Shown here: in pieces, positions 21,301 to 34,381 of the stretch | Layout of the letters: every line of letters begins with the position of its first letter | How positions within the stretch are numbered: position 1 is the first letter of the stretch | DNA from: Trochalopteron elliotii | Lineage: Eukaryota > Chordata > Aves > Passeriformes > Leiothrichidae | DNA: 64,000 nucleotides | Direction of reading: 5' to 3' | Assembly: GCA_024734555.1 (NCBI GenBank) | Contig: JANPWX010000028.1 | Coordinates: forward strand, 1,399,840 to 1,463,839 | Notes under the pieces: model-generated | What the model saw: only the letters and a program-made list of their open reading frames with translations | Told to the model about the DNA's origin: nothing | Databases searched by the model: none | Program-made: the position numbers and the translations under genes

Positions 21301-24300
21301 GTCTATGAATATGGAAAGGAGCAGGGCCAAGAAATTCACAGCAGGGAAATATGCACTTTCCATAAGATTTCCCTCTTTTGATCAGCTGGCACATGCCACT
21401 TAGCATTTTGCTCCTTTTCTCACAGGAAGGTGAAGATTTTTTTCCTCATTATTAGTGGACAAATTTTTAACATTACCTTCCACTTTCTAGGCCACCCAGT
21501 GACTACATATTCTCATTCTTTTAACCATCTCCAAAAAAATATACGATGCCAAGATGTGGTGGGAGAAATGAAGTCGACTTCAGCGTGTGAGGGAAGAGTG
21601 GTGACAGTGGGGAGTATATCCCAATAAAACCTTGACTTCACGCTGAAATATTTCCCAGTATATGTATAAAAGGTGCTTCTTGAAACTGAGCCTTCAAGAA
21701 CAGAGCCCTCTGGAAATTAAGGCATTGTCTCCAGTGGCTCAGCTAGCCAACAGAGATGCCTCTCTTCCCTGCTATTTCCACACTGGAGTTGCAACAAAGA
21801 CCTATCTGAGCCAGGATTAGGTTAAGTGCCCCCAAAACAGCAGGAAACCATCTAGGGCAACAATGTACTTATGCAGAAGGAGCCCACACTAAGCTCCTTG
21901 CTATGGCAGCTAAGCTGCCATCAATCACAGCACAGTTGGAGCAGTGACTGTGTTATAGACATTGTCTTTGTTTGTAAAGCGTGATAAAGTTGGGCCCACA
22001 GCTGATGCTGAGAGGCTGTTTTTTGAGACCTGCAATGCAGTGTGGAGCCTCTATCCCCCTCTGAATTCCAAAATGATGGAAGGGCAATATCCTTGCATCG
22101 TTTGGTATGGCTTGATCCTGTGATGCCAGATAACAATAAATCTAGTTCTGCATCTTCTGGTTGATAAAAGTTTTTTATCTCCAGCTGAGGTGTTGGATTT
22201 GATTTATATTAGACTGATTTTTCTTTTGTATAAAGGTCAGCCTCATTGCATCTTTATATGGACTCTGGAAAATAGATCTAATTGGGATTGTACTGTAGCC
22301 CAAAGTTTTCTGTATTTTCCAACAAAGGTCAATAGTAAGTAAACAGAACTACACTCATATAGGACTAGATAAGATACTGCAATATATCCTAACCCCTCCT
22401 CTACGGAGGTGGGTTTGCCTCCCTATGGATTTCTACTGGTTGACTGCAGTACTAAAACATTAAATGTGCCTGACACAGTTCTCTGGCCCTGACACCAAAT
22501 GGCCCTCAGAAATATATTTTGAAGCTCTCCTATCTTGCTGTCAAGAATGCTCCCATTAAGCTTGTCTGTTGGGAATAGTCCATGGCCCATGTGAATGCCA
22601 GGCCTGTACAGGGAGTTCTTAAGGACCCAGAACAACTGATGGTTTTGCAGGGAGGATGACTGAGGGCCCAGATCTACGTTCTAGTATTGCTAATTGCTGA
22701 TATTGACATAACCTGTGCATCCTGCACTGATGCAGAGTTCATAATCTTCTGTGATCACCATACTACCCTCTCTCTACCCTACTAAGAAGTCTTCCCTAGT
22801 ATCATCCCTGAATACAGTAAAGTTAGCAAGAAGAATAGTCTTTATAATGATGCAAGATTTCCATTTTCTTCTCTGTCCTCACTCTCCAAACTGAACTACC
22901 ACAGCCTTTTTTTTTCCTCTGCAGATTTTCTCTTTCAGACCTCTTGCTGCTCTTATTACTTATATTTCCTTGTATTTTCTCTGTCGCACATTCAAGAATC
23001 CAGGCCAGGATGCAGTGCTCGAGGAACCTTTCACTGGCACTCTGTGTGACAGAAGAAATGTCTTTGTCTTATTGCACACCCCATTTCTGTAATGCTTTCC
23101 AAAATGAATATTGTCTCTCTTCTGCAAAGCCAGATTGCTACATCCATACCAGTTTTGTGACCCCTATAAACCCAGCTCTTTCACCAACACACAGCTGTCG
23201 AGCTGATTGTTATCCCCATTGATTTGTCCTGTAATAGCTCGCCAGGAACAAACCCTTCACAATCCATTTGAAGGAAAGACAGGGTAAATTAATCTTGTTG
23301 ATTCTGGACAGCTACATCACCAGTTCATTTCAGAATTTGTCCAGGTCTTCCACAACTTTTGTCACCTCTATAACTTCTCATTACCATTTAGCCCTATATA
23401 AATGAAAATATTGAATAGAATGAACAGGGGAGAGGCTTGTAAGGCACTTGAAATACCTTCCCATTCTGTTTCTCTTGGGGTATTTTAACGGCCATTTGTG
23501 GACTGCTTTTTTGATATTTGTAGCTAGGCCTGATGTCCTTAGGTAACCGTGGAATAGTGTGTGAGACAGTGCTGAGATCCTCCACTGAGCTCAGATGTAT
23601 CTTCAAGACAAAGTATGTCCTTCCTTTCTCACTAGGCATGTATCCAATCTTGACAGGGAAACACTTTTCCTACACAAGAGTCAGAAAGAGTTGACCTGAT
23701 TCAAAAAGTTTATCCCGTGGGAAACCCTAGAAAATGTGTTCTAGGGAGTTTCAGTTAACGCATGTTGAGCTGATCTGCCATAGTGTACAGCTTCTTATTG
23801 CAGAAAATAGCCGGGTTGTGTTTCTCTGTGTGTAGTAATGTTGCGGCTGGAGCTGTGACCCTCTGGAGACCAATAATTTCTGAATTACAGACCTTGCTTG
23901 CCCAATACAGGTAACATTTGTAAACAGGGGTAATACCTTATATGAAATCGGCTGATGTAACTCCTATTTTATATAAATGATTATCGGAACAGTAAAATGA
24001 AAGGAAGAAAATGAATTGGTTTGTTGCTGTTATGGTAATGAATGCATTAGAAATGCATACAAAAGCATCTCAGTGACTTAAGCCATTGCTCATATAAACC
24101 GTTGGTTCTCAGGTTTTTGCGATGGCTTTCTTTTCTCCACTGTTCTTGAACAGCTGAAGCCTCCATTTGTTGACAGGACAGAACTTTGGGCCTGTGAACA
24201 GCACTGCATTCAGCCCTCTCAGAACAGAAAAGACAGGGTGCTTGTGACTATTGGGTGCTCATTCCAGGCAGAAACCTGTTACCTGAGCAATGATTCTCAG

Positions 24301-27300
24301 TGGAGTATACTTCCAGTTTTTCCATTTGTCCTCCAGCTCTCTGACTGCATTTGGAAGCCCACAAAGGAAAAAAACCCAAGAGGCTGATTTTTAGCTTGGT
24401 GGTAGCTGGATTGCATGTTAGTTAAGACATGTAGGATTATATGGTTTTTTGATGGTCTGGATACATAACTCAGAATGAAAATCAGAACCAGCCAAGGATC
24501 TGAGACAGTGGACATGGAAGCATTAGTCCATAATGTAGCAAAGGTTTGTGCTGCATTATCTTAACAATTTCCATTTGCTTGTTGCTTGTGGGATCTGCCT
24601 AGAACACTAATTTTTAAATGCATGAGTACTCCCAGGATCTGTTTACTACACAATTTAGACCAAGAAGGAATATTTTTATTCAGCTGCTCCTCGATGTGTA
24701 AATCCCCTTGACTGAAATATCTATCAACTTGGCAGAAATGTAAGGGCCTGATCCTGAAAGGCACTGGTGGCTGAGTTGACCTTCTTCAAACAAGGTTCAA
24801 TCCATTTTGCTTTGACAAGACTAAATGACAGTAAATATTTCTTTGCCTATTTTTATTCTTTTGCTGGTATGCAGAGCTCACTATGCAGCACATGCTATTT
24901 TTATTAATGAAATTGGTACAAACTTAACATAACTACTTATAACTAGAGTTTGTAAAATTAATTTCCATGTCATCACATGATATATTATACCTTTTTTAAT
25001 TAAACCAGAAATACAAATTTAAGAGCTGCTACAAAGCAGGCTTAATAGAACAAAACAAAACAAACAAAAAACCCAAAAAGAAGGCAAACAAGAAGCAAAA
25101 CTTGCATTTTAATTCATCTGTTGTTTAAATCCTATACCTACAACATCTGAGACGCAATTATGAGATGTTATGATTTAAGTTAATCACCTTTTACTGTTCA
25201 GCCACTATGCCATAACAAAGTTACACTTTACAGTGTCTTTATAATTATTTTTTTTCCCTATGTCTGTTTTCTTTTTCAAGGGGAAGATCTGCCTTTCTTC
25301 TTGGAGATTCTGGCTTGTTTCAAGTTCTTTGTGTGACTACACATGAAAATATAAAACACTTTTCAGTTTGGAACTGTGTGCAAGAACGAGTCTTCTGACA
25401 TGGGCAATCTTCCATTCCTATTCAGGCAAGGTCTTTTCACCATGATGAGAATTCTGTGTACATTTTCTCTTTTATAGGTACATATCAAAAATTTGCATGT
25501 GCAGATGCTCACACCAGTGGTCTTGAACTTGTGCCTGTCTTGCAACCCAAACATGAGAAATTTGTATATTTGGAAGAATACTGTTTGCAATCACTGAATA
25601 TTTAGACAGAAGAGGATGCTTATTGAGGCCTTTGTTAATCAAATATAATTTCTAGTACTGTGTTCCTCATTCTTGGAAATGAAACTGGGTTCCTCGATAA
25701 ATTGGGACAGCAGATGATGAACATTAAAATCCCACCATGTGCACTCCTTTTGAAAGCTCATGTACAGCTACTCACCCTGCTGTGCATAGTGGTATGACAC
25801 TCATCATGCTGGTGTTTATGGTCCTGCATTGTGCAGGAGTAGACTGCACATTTTTCTGTTCATGGAATTTCCCAGCTTTTCAGAAACATTAATGGTGGGA
25901 CTTGAGCAGAAGTCTTCTACCTGTCTCTTTCTTCTTCCATGAGCCATGAACCTTTAGCCTTAGATGTCTGGGGCTTTACAGGCTGGAAAAAAACCAGTCA
26001 GGAGGCCATGCTGAAGCATGCAGTGGCATGGAAAAGGGTGGAAACTATTTATAGTTCCTTCTAATGGAAGAATGAGGGGCACTAGGTAGAGCCAGAAAAT
26101 TGCAGGTTGAAATGAATTAGAGAGGAACCACACACAGTGGTGAAGGTCATGGAAATCCCTGCTGAAGTGTGTTGGAGGTGCTAAAAGGTTTAATGGGTCT
26201 ATAAAGCATGGGAAACATTTGTGTTAGAAAATTCCAACCAGGACTCCTAATTGCAAACATTTAACTTGAGAATTTCTGGGTCAGGAAAGTTCCTAAATCA
26301 CAAGTTACATGGTCTCAGAAGGTATTCTGGGGAAACATTGCTACAGACTTATCTGTTGTAACACTCTTCTTTTGGCATTTACTTACGTCTGCCATCAAAG
26401 ACAGTGGGAGAAATAGCTGCGCAGAGGATGCTGAGGCTGGTCCATCTGCACAGTGATTAGGAGCAGCTGAAGCTGATGGAATATTTTAAAGGTTTTAAAG
26501 GTATGAATCAAGTCTTGGGAAAAAATGAAAAAGAAAAATTCCAGAAGAGAGAAAACAAAGTAACAGGAAAAAAAAGTCTCTCCAGTACCCAGCCAGGAAG
26601 AACAGTGGTTAGGTCTCAGTTGATCATCCCCTATTGGGACTGCCTTCAATGCAGCCAGTATCAGGACTGAAGATGACAACAAGGAGAAGGACTTGTGCTT
26701 TGCTATTTCCCTAGTACCACATGTCTTTCATCAGAACCTGCCCAAGATCCCCACTGGTTGTTACTGTGAGTGATGTTGTTAGTGCTGACTGAAGTGTGTT
26801 TATCAGATCCAAATATTGCACATTGGTCAGTTTTTAAGCTTCTGCACATTTGCTCTTGCCTCTGCCACAGCCTCAGCATCTCTAGGGCTAAGGCTCAAGG
26901 GCACTTTAGGCACTGGGCAGCAACAGGGGATGGAGCAGGAGTGGAGATGAGCACCTAGAGGAGAGCTGCCAGGAGAGCTGTCAGCAAGCAAGGAGATGTC
27001 ACTTTGAAATCACCTAGTGTTCAAGTTTTTCAGATACCAAATCATATCTCAAGGAGAGAGAGAAAAAACCCCATGTTGTTTTAAATAATTTAAAAATATT
27101 AAACCAAAAAGAGCTGCACAGTCAAAACCAGTATGTACCACAGGATTCATTTCAGCTACAGCACAATGGTTATTAAATATATTTTTAAAACAAAATCATA
27201 CATTTTGAGGATTAGTTTGCCTGTCATAATGAAAGAAATTAATTGTCCCCATTCTTCTTTTATAGAAAGGCAACTGCTTTTGGAGCAACTCAGAATGGAA

Positions 27301-27659
27301 AAAAACAAAACAAACCAAAAAACAACTAGCCAGCCATTGACACCGTGTGCACTGTGTGAGCTCCTAGATCTTGTCAAGTATTTATAGTTTCATGTTGAAA
27401 AGGCTGACAGACTTTCTATTACACAAGTGCTACCAGGTGATTAAAAATACTTCAAAATACAATCTTATTTCAAGCCTGATGAATTTGCAGCTTTTTCAAA
27501 TATCAGCAAGGATGGAATTTCACTTTTTCAGATCTCGTGTGCACCTTTACTCTCACTGAGGGCTCTTCTGCGGTAGAGTACATTTACTTATGTATGCTGA
27601 AGGCAGTGAGATAATTCGTTTAAGTGCCCCTATAAGCAGGTGTCTTGTGTTTACCACAT
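15329..27659. other. Gene-poor intergenic DNA
   Basis: About 12 kb in which I recognise no gene or RNA gene. Short A-rich low-complexity tracts occur near 20320-20370 and 25050-25090. Open frames are at most about 116 codons, without motifs, and many lack an ATG. GC content rises mildly around 16850-17200, with nothing recognisable there. Confidence 0.65.
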
Positions 27660-28661
27660 GTGTTTGGCTGAGCCCAGAGTGGACGGAGTTACATCCACCT
27701 GGTATCCAGTCACAAGTGGTGTCCCCCAGGGCTCAGGCCAAGCCCTGTTTAATGTCTTTACCAATGGTCTGGATGAGGTGATCGAGGGCACCCCCAGTTT
27801 GCTGTTGAAACCAAGGTGGGCACAAGTATTGATCTGCTGGAGGGCAGGAAGTCTCTACAAAAGGATCTGGACAGGCTGAATTGATGGGGCCAATTTCATG
27901 AGGTTGAACAAGGCCAAGTGCTGGGTCCTGACCCTGGGTCACAACAACCCCCTGCAGCACTACACTAAAGCTGCCCAGAGGAAAAGGACCTGGGAGTGCT
28001 GGTGGCAGCAGCTGCACACGAGCCAGTGTGTGCCCAGGTGGCCAAGAAGGGCAATGACATCCTGGGCTGTATCAGCAATCGTGTGGCCAGCAGGAGCAGG
28101 GCAGGGATTGTGCCTCTCTACTCAGCACTGCTGAGGCCACACCTTGAGTGCTGTGTCCAGTTCTGGGCCACTCACTACAAGAAGGACATTAAAGTGCTGG
28201 AGTGGGTCCAGAGAAGGACAACAGAGCTGGAGAAGGTTCTGGGGCACAAGTCCTATGAGGAGCAGCTGAGGGAGCTGGGGTTGTTTAGCCTGAGAAAAGG
28301 AGGTTCATGGAAGACCTTATTGCTCTCAGGAAATTCTTGAAAGGAGGGTGAGGCCAGGTGAGGACTGGTCCCTTCTGCCAGGTAATGAGTGATAGGAAAA
28401 GAATAAATTACTTAAATTGTGCCAGGGAGGGTTCAGATTAGATTAAGAAAATTTTCTTCTCTGAAAGGGTGGTCAGGCATTGGAAGAGACTGGCCAGGGA
28501 AGTGGTGTCACCATCCCTGGAGGTATTCAAGAAATGTGCAGATGTGACACTTAAGGACATATTTTAGTGGTGAACTTGTCAGTTTTGGGTTAACAGTTGG
28601 ACCTGATGATTCTGAAGGTCTTTTCCAGTCTAAATGATTCTGTGATTCTATGATTCTGTGG
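27660..28661 (+). mobile_element. CR1 LINE, 5'-truncated, about 1 kb
   Basis: Carries the C-terminal part of the CR1 reverse transcriptase (TSGVPQGS near 27712-27740, then frame-broken remnants) and the full 3' end: 'ctcactacaagaaggacatt', 'tatgaggagcagctgaggga', 'ggtggtcaggcattggaaga', 'ggtattcaagaaatg', ending 'gattctatgattctgtgg'. The frames are disrupted, so the copy is dead. The open frames at 27590-28340 on both strands are pieces or shadows of it. Confidence 0.95.
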
Positions 28662-31600
28662 TAAAAAGAACTAATGACTGTAAGCTCAAGCTTATTAAAT
28701 ACAAATGAAAAATGAAGAACATTCATTATTTGTAATCAATGAGAAACAAATTACCAGTGTTGGTAGCAGATTCCTAATTTTTAGATAACTTCAAATTATG
28801 CCTGGATAGAAGATATACTTTAACAGAATACAAGCTATTGGGCTTCATATACTCAATCACTCTTTATTTGCTGTTTTTAATAAGAGTTTTAAATCTTTTC
28901 ATTCACTGAGGTTCCAGAATGATATACTATCTACAGATCTTATTCCCATTTCTTTTTCTATATAACACTAAATGTAATTTTATTGTTTGGAGGGGTTTTT
29001 TTGTTTGCTTGTTTTGGTTTTGGTTTTTTTGGATTTTTTAACAGTAACTGTGGGAGAAAATACTGAGAAACTAGAACATAATAAATAAATAAATAAATAG
29101 AACGCATTAAATACATTTTCAAACATGGCTCTACTTCCCCTCAAGAGGCTTGAATCTAATACTGACTCCAATCTGAGCATTTTAAGTCCTTCAAGTCCTT
29201 CAGCAAAATTCATGCTAATAGATCCAATATTGAGTTTTGCATTCTGCCTCTATTGCAGTGAAACACTCAAGAATGTCATATTAAAACAGCAAATATAAAG
29301 GTAATTTCCATTATTTTTCCAAGCAAACAAATTGCAAATAATTTCATTGGAACCAATGAAACTAACACAAACACCATCACAGAGATTTGTTTTCTCCATT
29401 GCCTCACTTCCTCCCAACAGTAACCCAGTGCCTTCCATACCCCTTGCCACAATAAACCACCAGCTGTCCCCTCGTATCATTGTCCAACTTCCCCTGTATT
29501 ATCTCCATTTTTCTCTCATCCTTTGGATTGAATGGCCTATCATTCCATGCCCATGACATCCCTATGTCTTTGTTGTGTTCCTCTTTCTCCATGGCTGGGC
29601 CAGGGGCTGTGTGTGGGTCACAGTAGCCCATGTGCCAGCCCATGAGCCAGCCAGCGTACATGAGGAATTTGTACTGACCACATTAGGCTCCCTCTGCAAC
29701 CTTTCTCTCAGCACAGGACATTATTTAGATCTCTCTCATCTGCCTAGCCACAGACTTCCATGAAATTTGCAGGAAATGATTTGTCATTGATATTTTGATT
29801 TCTGTCAGATGGGCTTGTAGTCGTTACATGATAGATGGGTGGACAGAGAGCAAGATCATGTAAGCTGCATTCCCCTGGGAAACCAGACAGAAAACTCATA
29901 AAGTGTCTTACAGAACACACTGGAATAATTTTTCTGGGCTACAAATGTGTTGATCAGAGACATGCAAATTAGTGAGGAACAGAACAAAGTGAACTGCAGA
30001 TGAGGATGATACACTGAGTGTTTGTATTTCCAGGAAAAAAAAATCTATTTTTTTCCACAGACAAGTACTTTCTTGATATCATCTTTGAGTAATAGATCAC
30101 CATTAGAATTTTCTAGAAATATTCAAATGAATTTCAGAACTTCATTCTTCTACCATTTATAAACTGGAAAATATTAACAAGACAGAAAAGTCTAAGCTAA
30201 GTGTAGAGTTACATGAAATCTATTTTTTCTTTACATGCATATTTCCCACATGCCCATGTCTGTGTTATTGTTACCAGCAGGTCCTAAGGTAACATGACAG
30301 AACATTTTATAAGACCAAGTGTTAAATATGCAGTGCTGCTAGCTTCTCCTTTAAAAAAAGTGGAGGCAACAGGAATCTATGATTCCCTTTATAAACTCAT
30401 TTAAATCAACTCTAAATTAATTGCTACAATTGCACACGGTTAATAATTGCTTCTATATTATTCAAAGTATTAAGAATGCAAACAATGACAAAGAAGTCAA
30501 AGATAGAAAGGTCTGAGGTTACATGAAGAACAACTTTTCATGGTGGACATCCTTTCTGATAGGCCAGTGTTTGAAGATTTCCATGTAAAATGATTGCTAA
30601 AGGTATTAAAGTAAACATAACGAACATCACTCTGAAGTCCACATCTAAAACACTCTTAATTAAGTTCCCTATTCCCTGAGGCTTTTGGAGGAAGGTATTA
30701 TAAAATAGATCCTAGAAAATCCATATTTAAACATAATTTGGATTTGAACAGATAAGAAATAATTATCACTGTGTATAAATATCCCATCTTTCCAGTTTCC
30801 TACACAGGATAATGGGCATACAAAACTACATGGGGCCAACTAATTTATTTTTGGTATTTCATATTCACTTCCACATTTTTACATGGTTGTATTTTTTAAA
30901 GAACTATTGACATAGAAATTAAAAATCATTTCCCCTTTTTATTTGATTTTTTTCACAGGCAATACTTTAAACTAGAATTGGTTTCTCTCTGCTCGTTAAC
31001 CACTTCTTTTCTCTTCCAGATTCAATGTCAGGCAGGAGGAAAAAAGTATTGCATACTAGTGATGATAGCTAGTATGTCTGAACAAGCTGACATGTTAGAT
31101 GATGTTTTCCTGAGAGAATGACCTCCTCTGAGGAGAAAATCAGATTTTTTTTTTAATTGGATAGATGTCTTCTATCTTGCACACACTGAGGAGTTTTGGC
31201 TTTTTCAGTGCTTATCTGATCCTCTTTATTTAAAGCATTTAAGGAAAAAAAGTAAATTTGATTGCAGCTGATTCTGGTGGCTGAGTTTGGGGCTAAAACA
31301 AGGCATAAAGAGCAGGTATAACTGAACTTTGAGATATTCTAATCCCAAGTGAATAGAAACTCATTAGTCTTCTCTCATTTCCACATAGATGTGAAACATA
31401 AATGTTGAAAGAATCACCTGCCAAGAATCTTCTACAAAGTTAGACTGAATCTAAAGGGTGTAAATAGACATGCTCATGGCTCTTCTGAGAAGAATAATGG
31501 GAGGATCTTGATACAACTGTAGAAGAATTAGTGAAAACAGAATGATGGATTTGTTTATCTGGGACACAGCAGACCTGTGACAATAGCCTGCATGAACAAA

Positions 31601-31754
31601 ACCAGCTCCAACCAGGAGCTTAAAGACATTCCTTATGAGAGAAGCAGAGGAAGTTCTTGGGCCTAGAAGTTCTTGGCTCACATCTCAGCAGCATCTTCAG
31701 TTGACTGGGATGGTTTTCCCTCTGTCAACCTGTTTGGGAAGAAGCATTTCCAAT
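28662..31754. other. Intergenic with simple repeats
   Basis: Contains a T/G-rich tract at about 28995-29040 and an (AAAT)n microsatellite at 29080-29099. No gene is recognised. The T-rich tract could be the antisense A-tail of an old retrocopy, but the body of such a copy is not visible. Confidence 0.6.
29080..29099. repeat. (AAAT)n microsatellite
   Basis: About five copies of the four-base unit AAAT, next to a GTTTT-rich low-complexity stretch. Confidence 0.8.
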
Positions 31755-32256
31755 AGTGAGACACATCTGGAGAGCTGGGTCTGGTTCTGGGCTCCCCAGC
31801 ACCATGGAATGAATGGACATGCTGGAGATAGGCCAAAGAAGGGCCATGGAGACAGTGAAGGCCCTGAAGCATCTGACATACAGAGGAGGTAAGAGAGCTG
31901 AGCCTGTTCAGCATGGAGAAGAAAAACCTCAAAGGGGTCTTACTGCACTGTGCATAAATACCTCACGGGAGGCATTAAGATTGATGGTTTTTTTTCAGTG
32001 GTGCCCAGGGACAGGATAGACAGCAAGCACAAACTGAAATATGGGAAATTCTACTTAAGTGTAAGAAAAAAGGGGGTTTTTACTGTGAGGATAGTAAGAC
32101 ACTGAAATGATTTGTCTAGATAGATTGTGGAGTCTCAGCCCTTGGAGGTACCCAAAACTTGACTGTGCATGGCCCTGTGCAAACCTGTTCTAGGTGACCC
32201 TGCGTGAGCAGGGGGGTTGGATGACCCTCTGATTACCCCTCTTGAGGTTCTGTATG
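31755..32256 (+). mobile_element. CR1 LINE 3' fragment, diverged
   Basis: Follows a CR1 3' end: 'gttctgggctccccag', 'gtggtgcccagggacagg', 'gcacaaactgaaatatggga' and 'tctaggtgaccctgcgtgag', ending near 'ggttggatgaccctctg'. It is clearly diverged, with indels, so it is an old copy. Confidence 0.85.
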
Positions 32257-34270
32257 GACTGGCAACAAGGAACATTGTTTTGCCTCCTCGCACATTTTTA
32301 ATATTCCATAATAAATAATGTGAAATACAGTTTTAGAAATACCCTGTTTGTTTTAACATAATTTCCCTCTAATTTTTTCACCACAGATTTTTATGTGGAA
32401 CTTTCAAGTCAACACCAATTACACGTATTTCAGGAAGGGAAGATGCATTAGACCTAATGCAACACTTTTAATGTAAAAAGTGCCAATGAGTAGGAGCTGA
32501 CAGCTCACCCTTGGGAAAATATGGAAATTGGGCTTAGAGCTGCACTTTAAACTTGGAGTTTGCTAGTTAAATTCCCAGCAGGTCAGTTATTCAGTGTATG
32601 CATTCAAGCTAACCAGAGATGAGATATCCTAAAAATGACACCTTATTACAGAATTGGAAACATGGGATAAGCTATTAGCTTTCCTTCTGCTTCCTCTTCT
32701 TAGCTTATCTATCCCATTTTTAACTCCTATATCTATCAAGGAAAGAAAAAAAAAAGAAACAACCATTAGACATATGCTTTTCATTATCATGGCTGTGACG
32801 TTACAAGCACATGCACAGACTGGTTCATCTCATTAAATTCTAATGACAGGCTGTGCTCAGATGCTTCCTGCTTCTTCACAATGCACAAATGACCTTTTCC
32901 AGCCACTCACCGGAAATGAATACAAACTGGTATGAAACCAAGACCAAATAATTTAAAAAGGATTAGCAAGCCTGCATAGTTCAGAGTGCCCTGCTCTGTG
33001 GGAGAGGCAAATAAAACTCCCCTTCAAAGAAGAAGGTTACTTTTCAGTGGCAACCCAGGGAGCACCCTCCATCATTCCCTTTCACTGCAGACTTGATACG
33101 CATTCAGAGAAATTCATGTCTTTCCCCTTCTGAGTTCTACGTTCCACATACTAAAATTTATAATTGTGGGAATTTTTTCTTTAGTTCCATATTATGTCAG
33201 TTATATCATCACCTTCTATCTACTGCTTAAACACTTGTTTTTGATGAACTGTGCTTATGAAAAAGAAAATGAAAACAAGCGTTTAATGAATAATGAAATG
33301 AACTAAATTGCAAATATTTTATTTAAACTTTTGGGGAAAATTCTCCTTCTATAAGATGTGAAAGTAATGAAAAATGAATAATGTATGGAAAAAATATCAT
33401 TAAATGCATTGAATGAGGTATTTGAGGAATATTATTCAATAATCCTTTGGAAAACTAAATGTCCTACATGTCTTTCTTCTAACTTGACATATGCTGATTT
33501 TCCACATACCAATCAAATCTTTAGATAGCATTGAAGATTGTTATTGCAAAATACCTGAAAGAACAAAAAGATAGGTTGGTAACAGCTATCACAGGTGGTG
33601 ATTTTAGAAAATAAAGGCCCATTCTCCTTGAAGGAGATTATTTCTCTTCTTTGCATTTTGCATGCTGACAGAGAATTATGCTGAGTGGTCACTCCTATCT
33701 CTGTTCCCAGTATACTTGTGAAATGACCTCAGTCTCAAAACCTGGAAAATACTGATTCTTTTTATTTCAGGACATGGGCTATTGGCAGACTGAGGACATA
33801 TTTTCGGGAATGAGGAAGAGCAGGAATACTCCTTTAAGTGCACTTGCAGGTTGTGTATCCTGAAGTATTATCTCCTTTTGTATCAGTTTTTTACCTGTAA
33901 AACATGCTCAGCATGCCCTTCCTTTCTGCAGTCCATCTCGCTTGTCTATTCAAACTGCAATAATTTGAGGCCAAGGATTATCCCTTTTTGATATATTTGT
34001 ATATCACCTGGTGCAATAGAGCACTAGCAACCAGGAGTACCACAAGCAGAGTGGGCAAACAGGGTATGACATGCTAGTTTGGGCAGCAATTCTTATGGAA
34101 AAGAATGCAGGGAGGGTGCTGAAGCCCTGCTGGTTTGACATGGGGACTGATGGCAACCACCCAGCAGAAGCCACAGCTTGTCTAAGTTCCACACCTACCA
34201 TGACTACCTACATGCAACTCAAGTGTCAGCTGCTGGGTGCACCCTCCTCTTAGGCTCTCTCATGGCACTT
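32257..34270. other. Intergenic, nothing recognised
   Basis: AT-rich, with only short frames and no visible repeat. Confidence 0.6.
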
Positions 34271-34381
34271 AGGGACATGATTTGGTGCTGGACTTGGCAG
34301 TGCTGCGTTAACAGTTGGACTCAATGATCGTAAGGTCTTTTCCAAACTAAAAGATGATTTTTTTTTTCAATGATGCTATGA
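34271..34381 (+). mobile_element. Short CR1 3' end fragment
   Basis: About 110 bp: 'ggacatgatttggtgctgga', 'taacagttggactcaatgat' and 'aaggtcttttccaaact', then a degraded tail with a T run. Heavily 5'-truncated. Confidence 0.7.

Noticed and set aside
27590..28340. Several open frames of 63-114 codons on both strands
   Set aside because: They lie inside a CR1 copy and are decayed pieces or shadows of its reverse transcriptase region.
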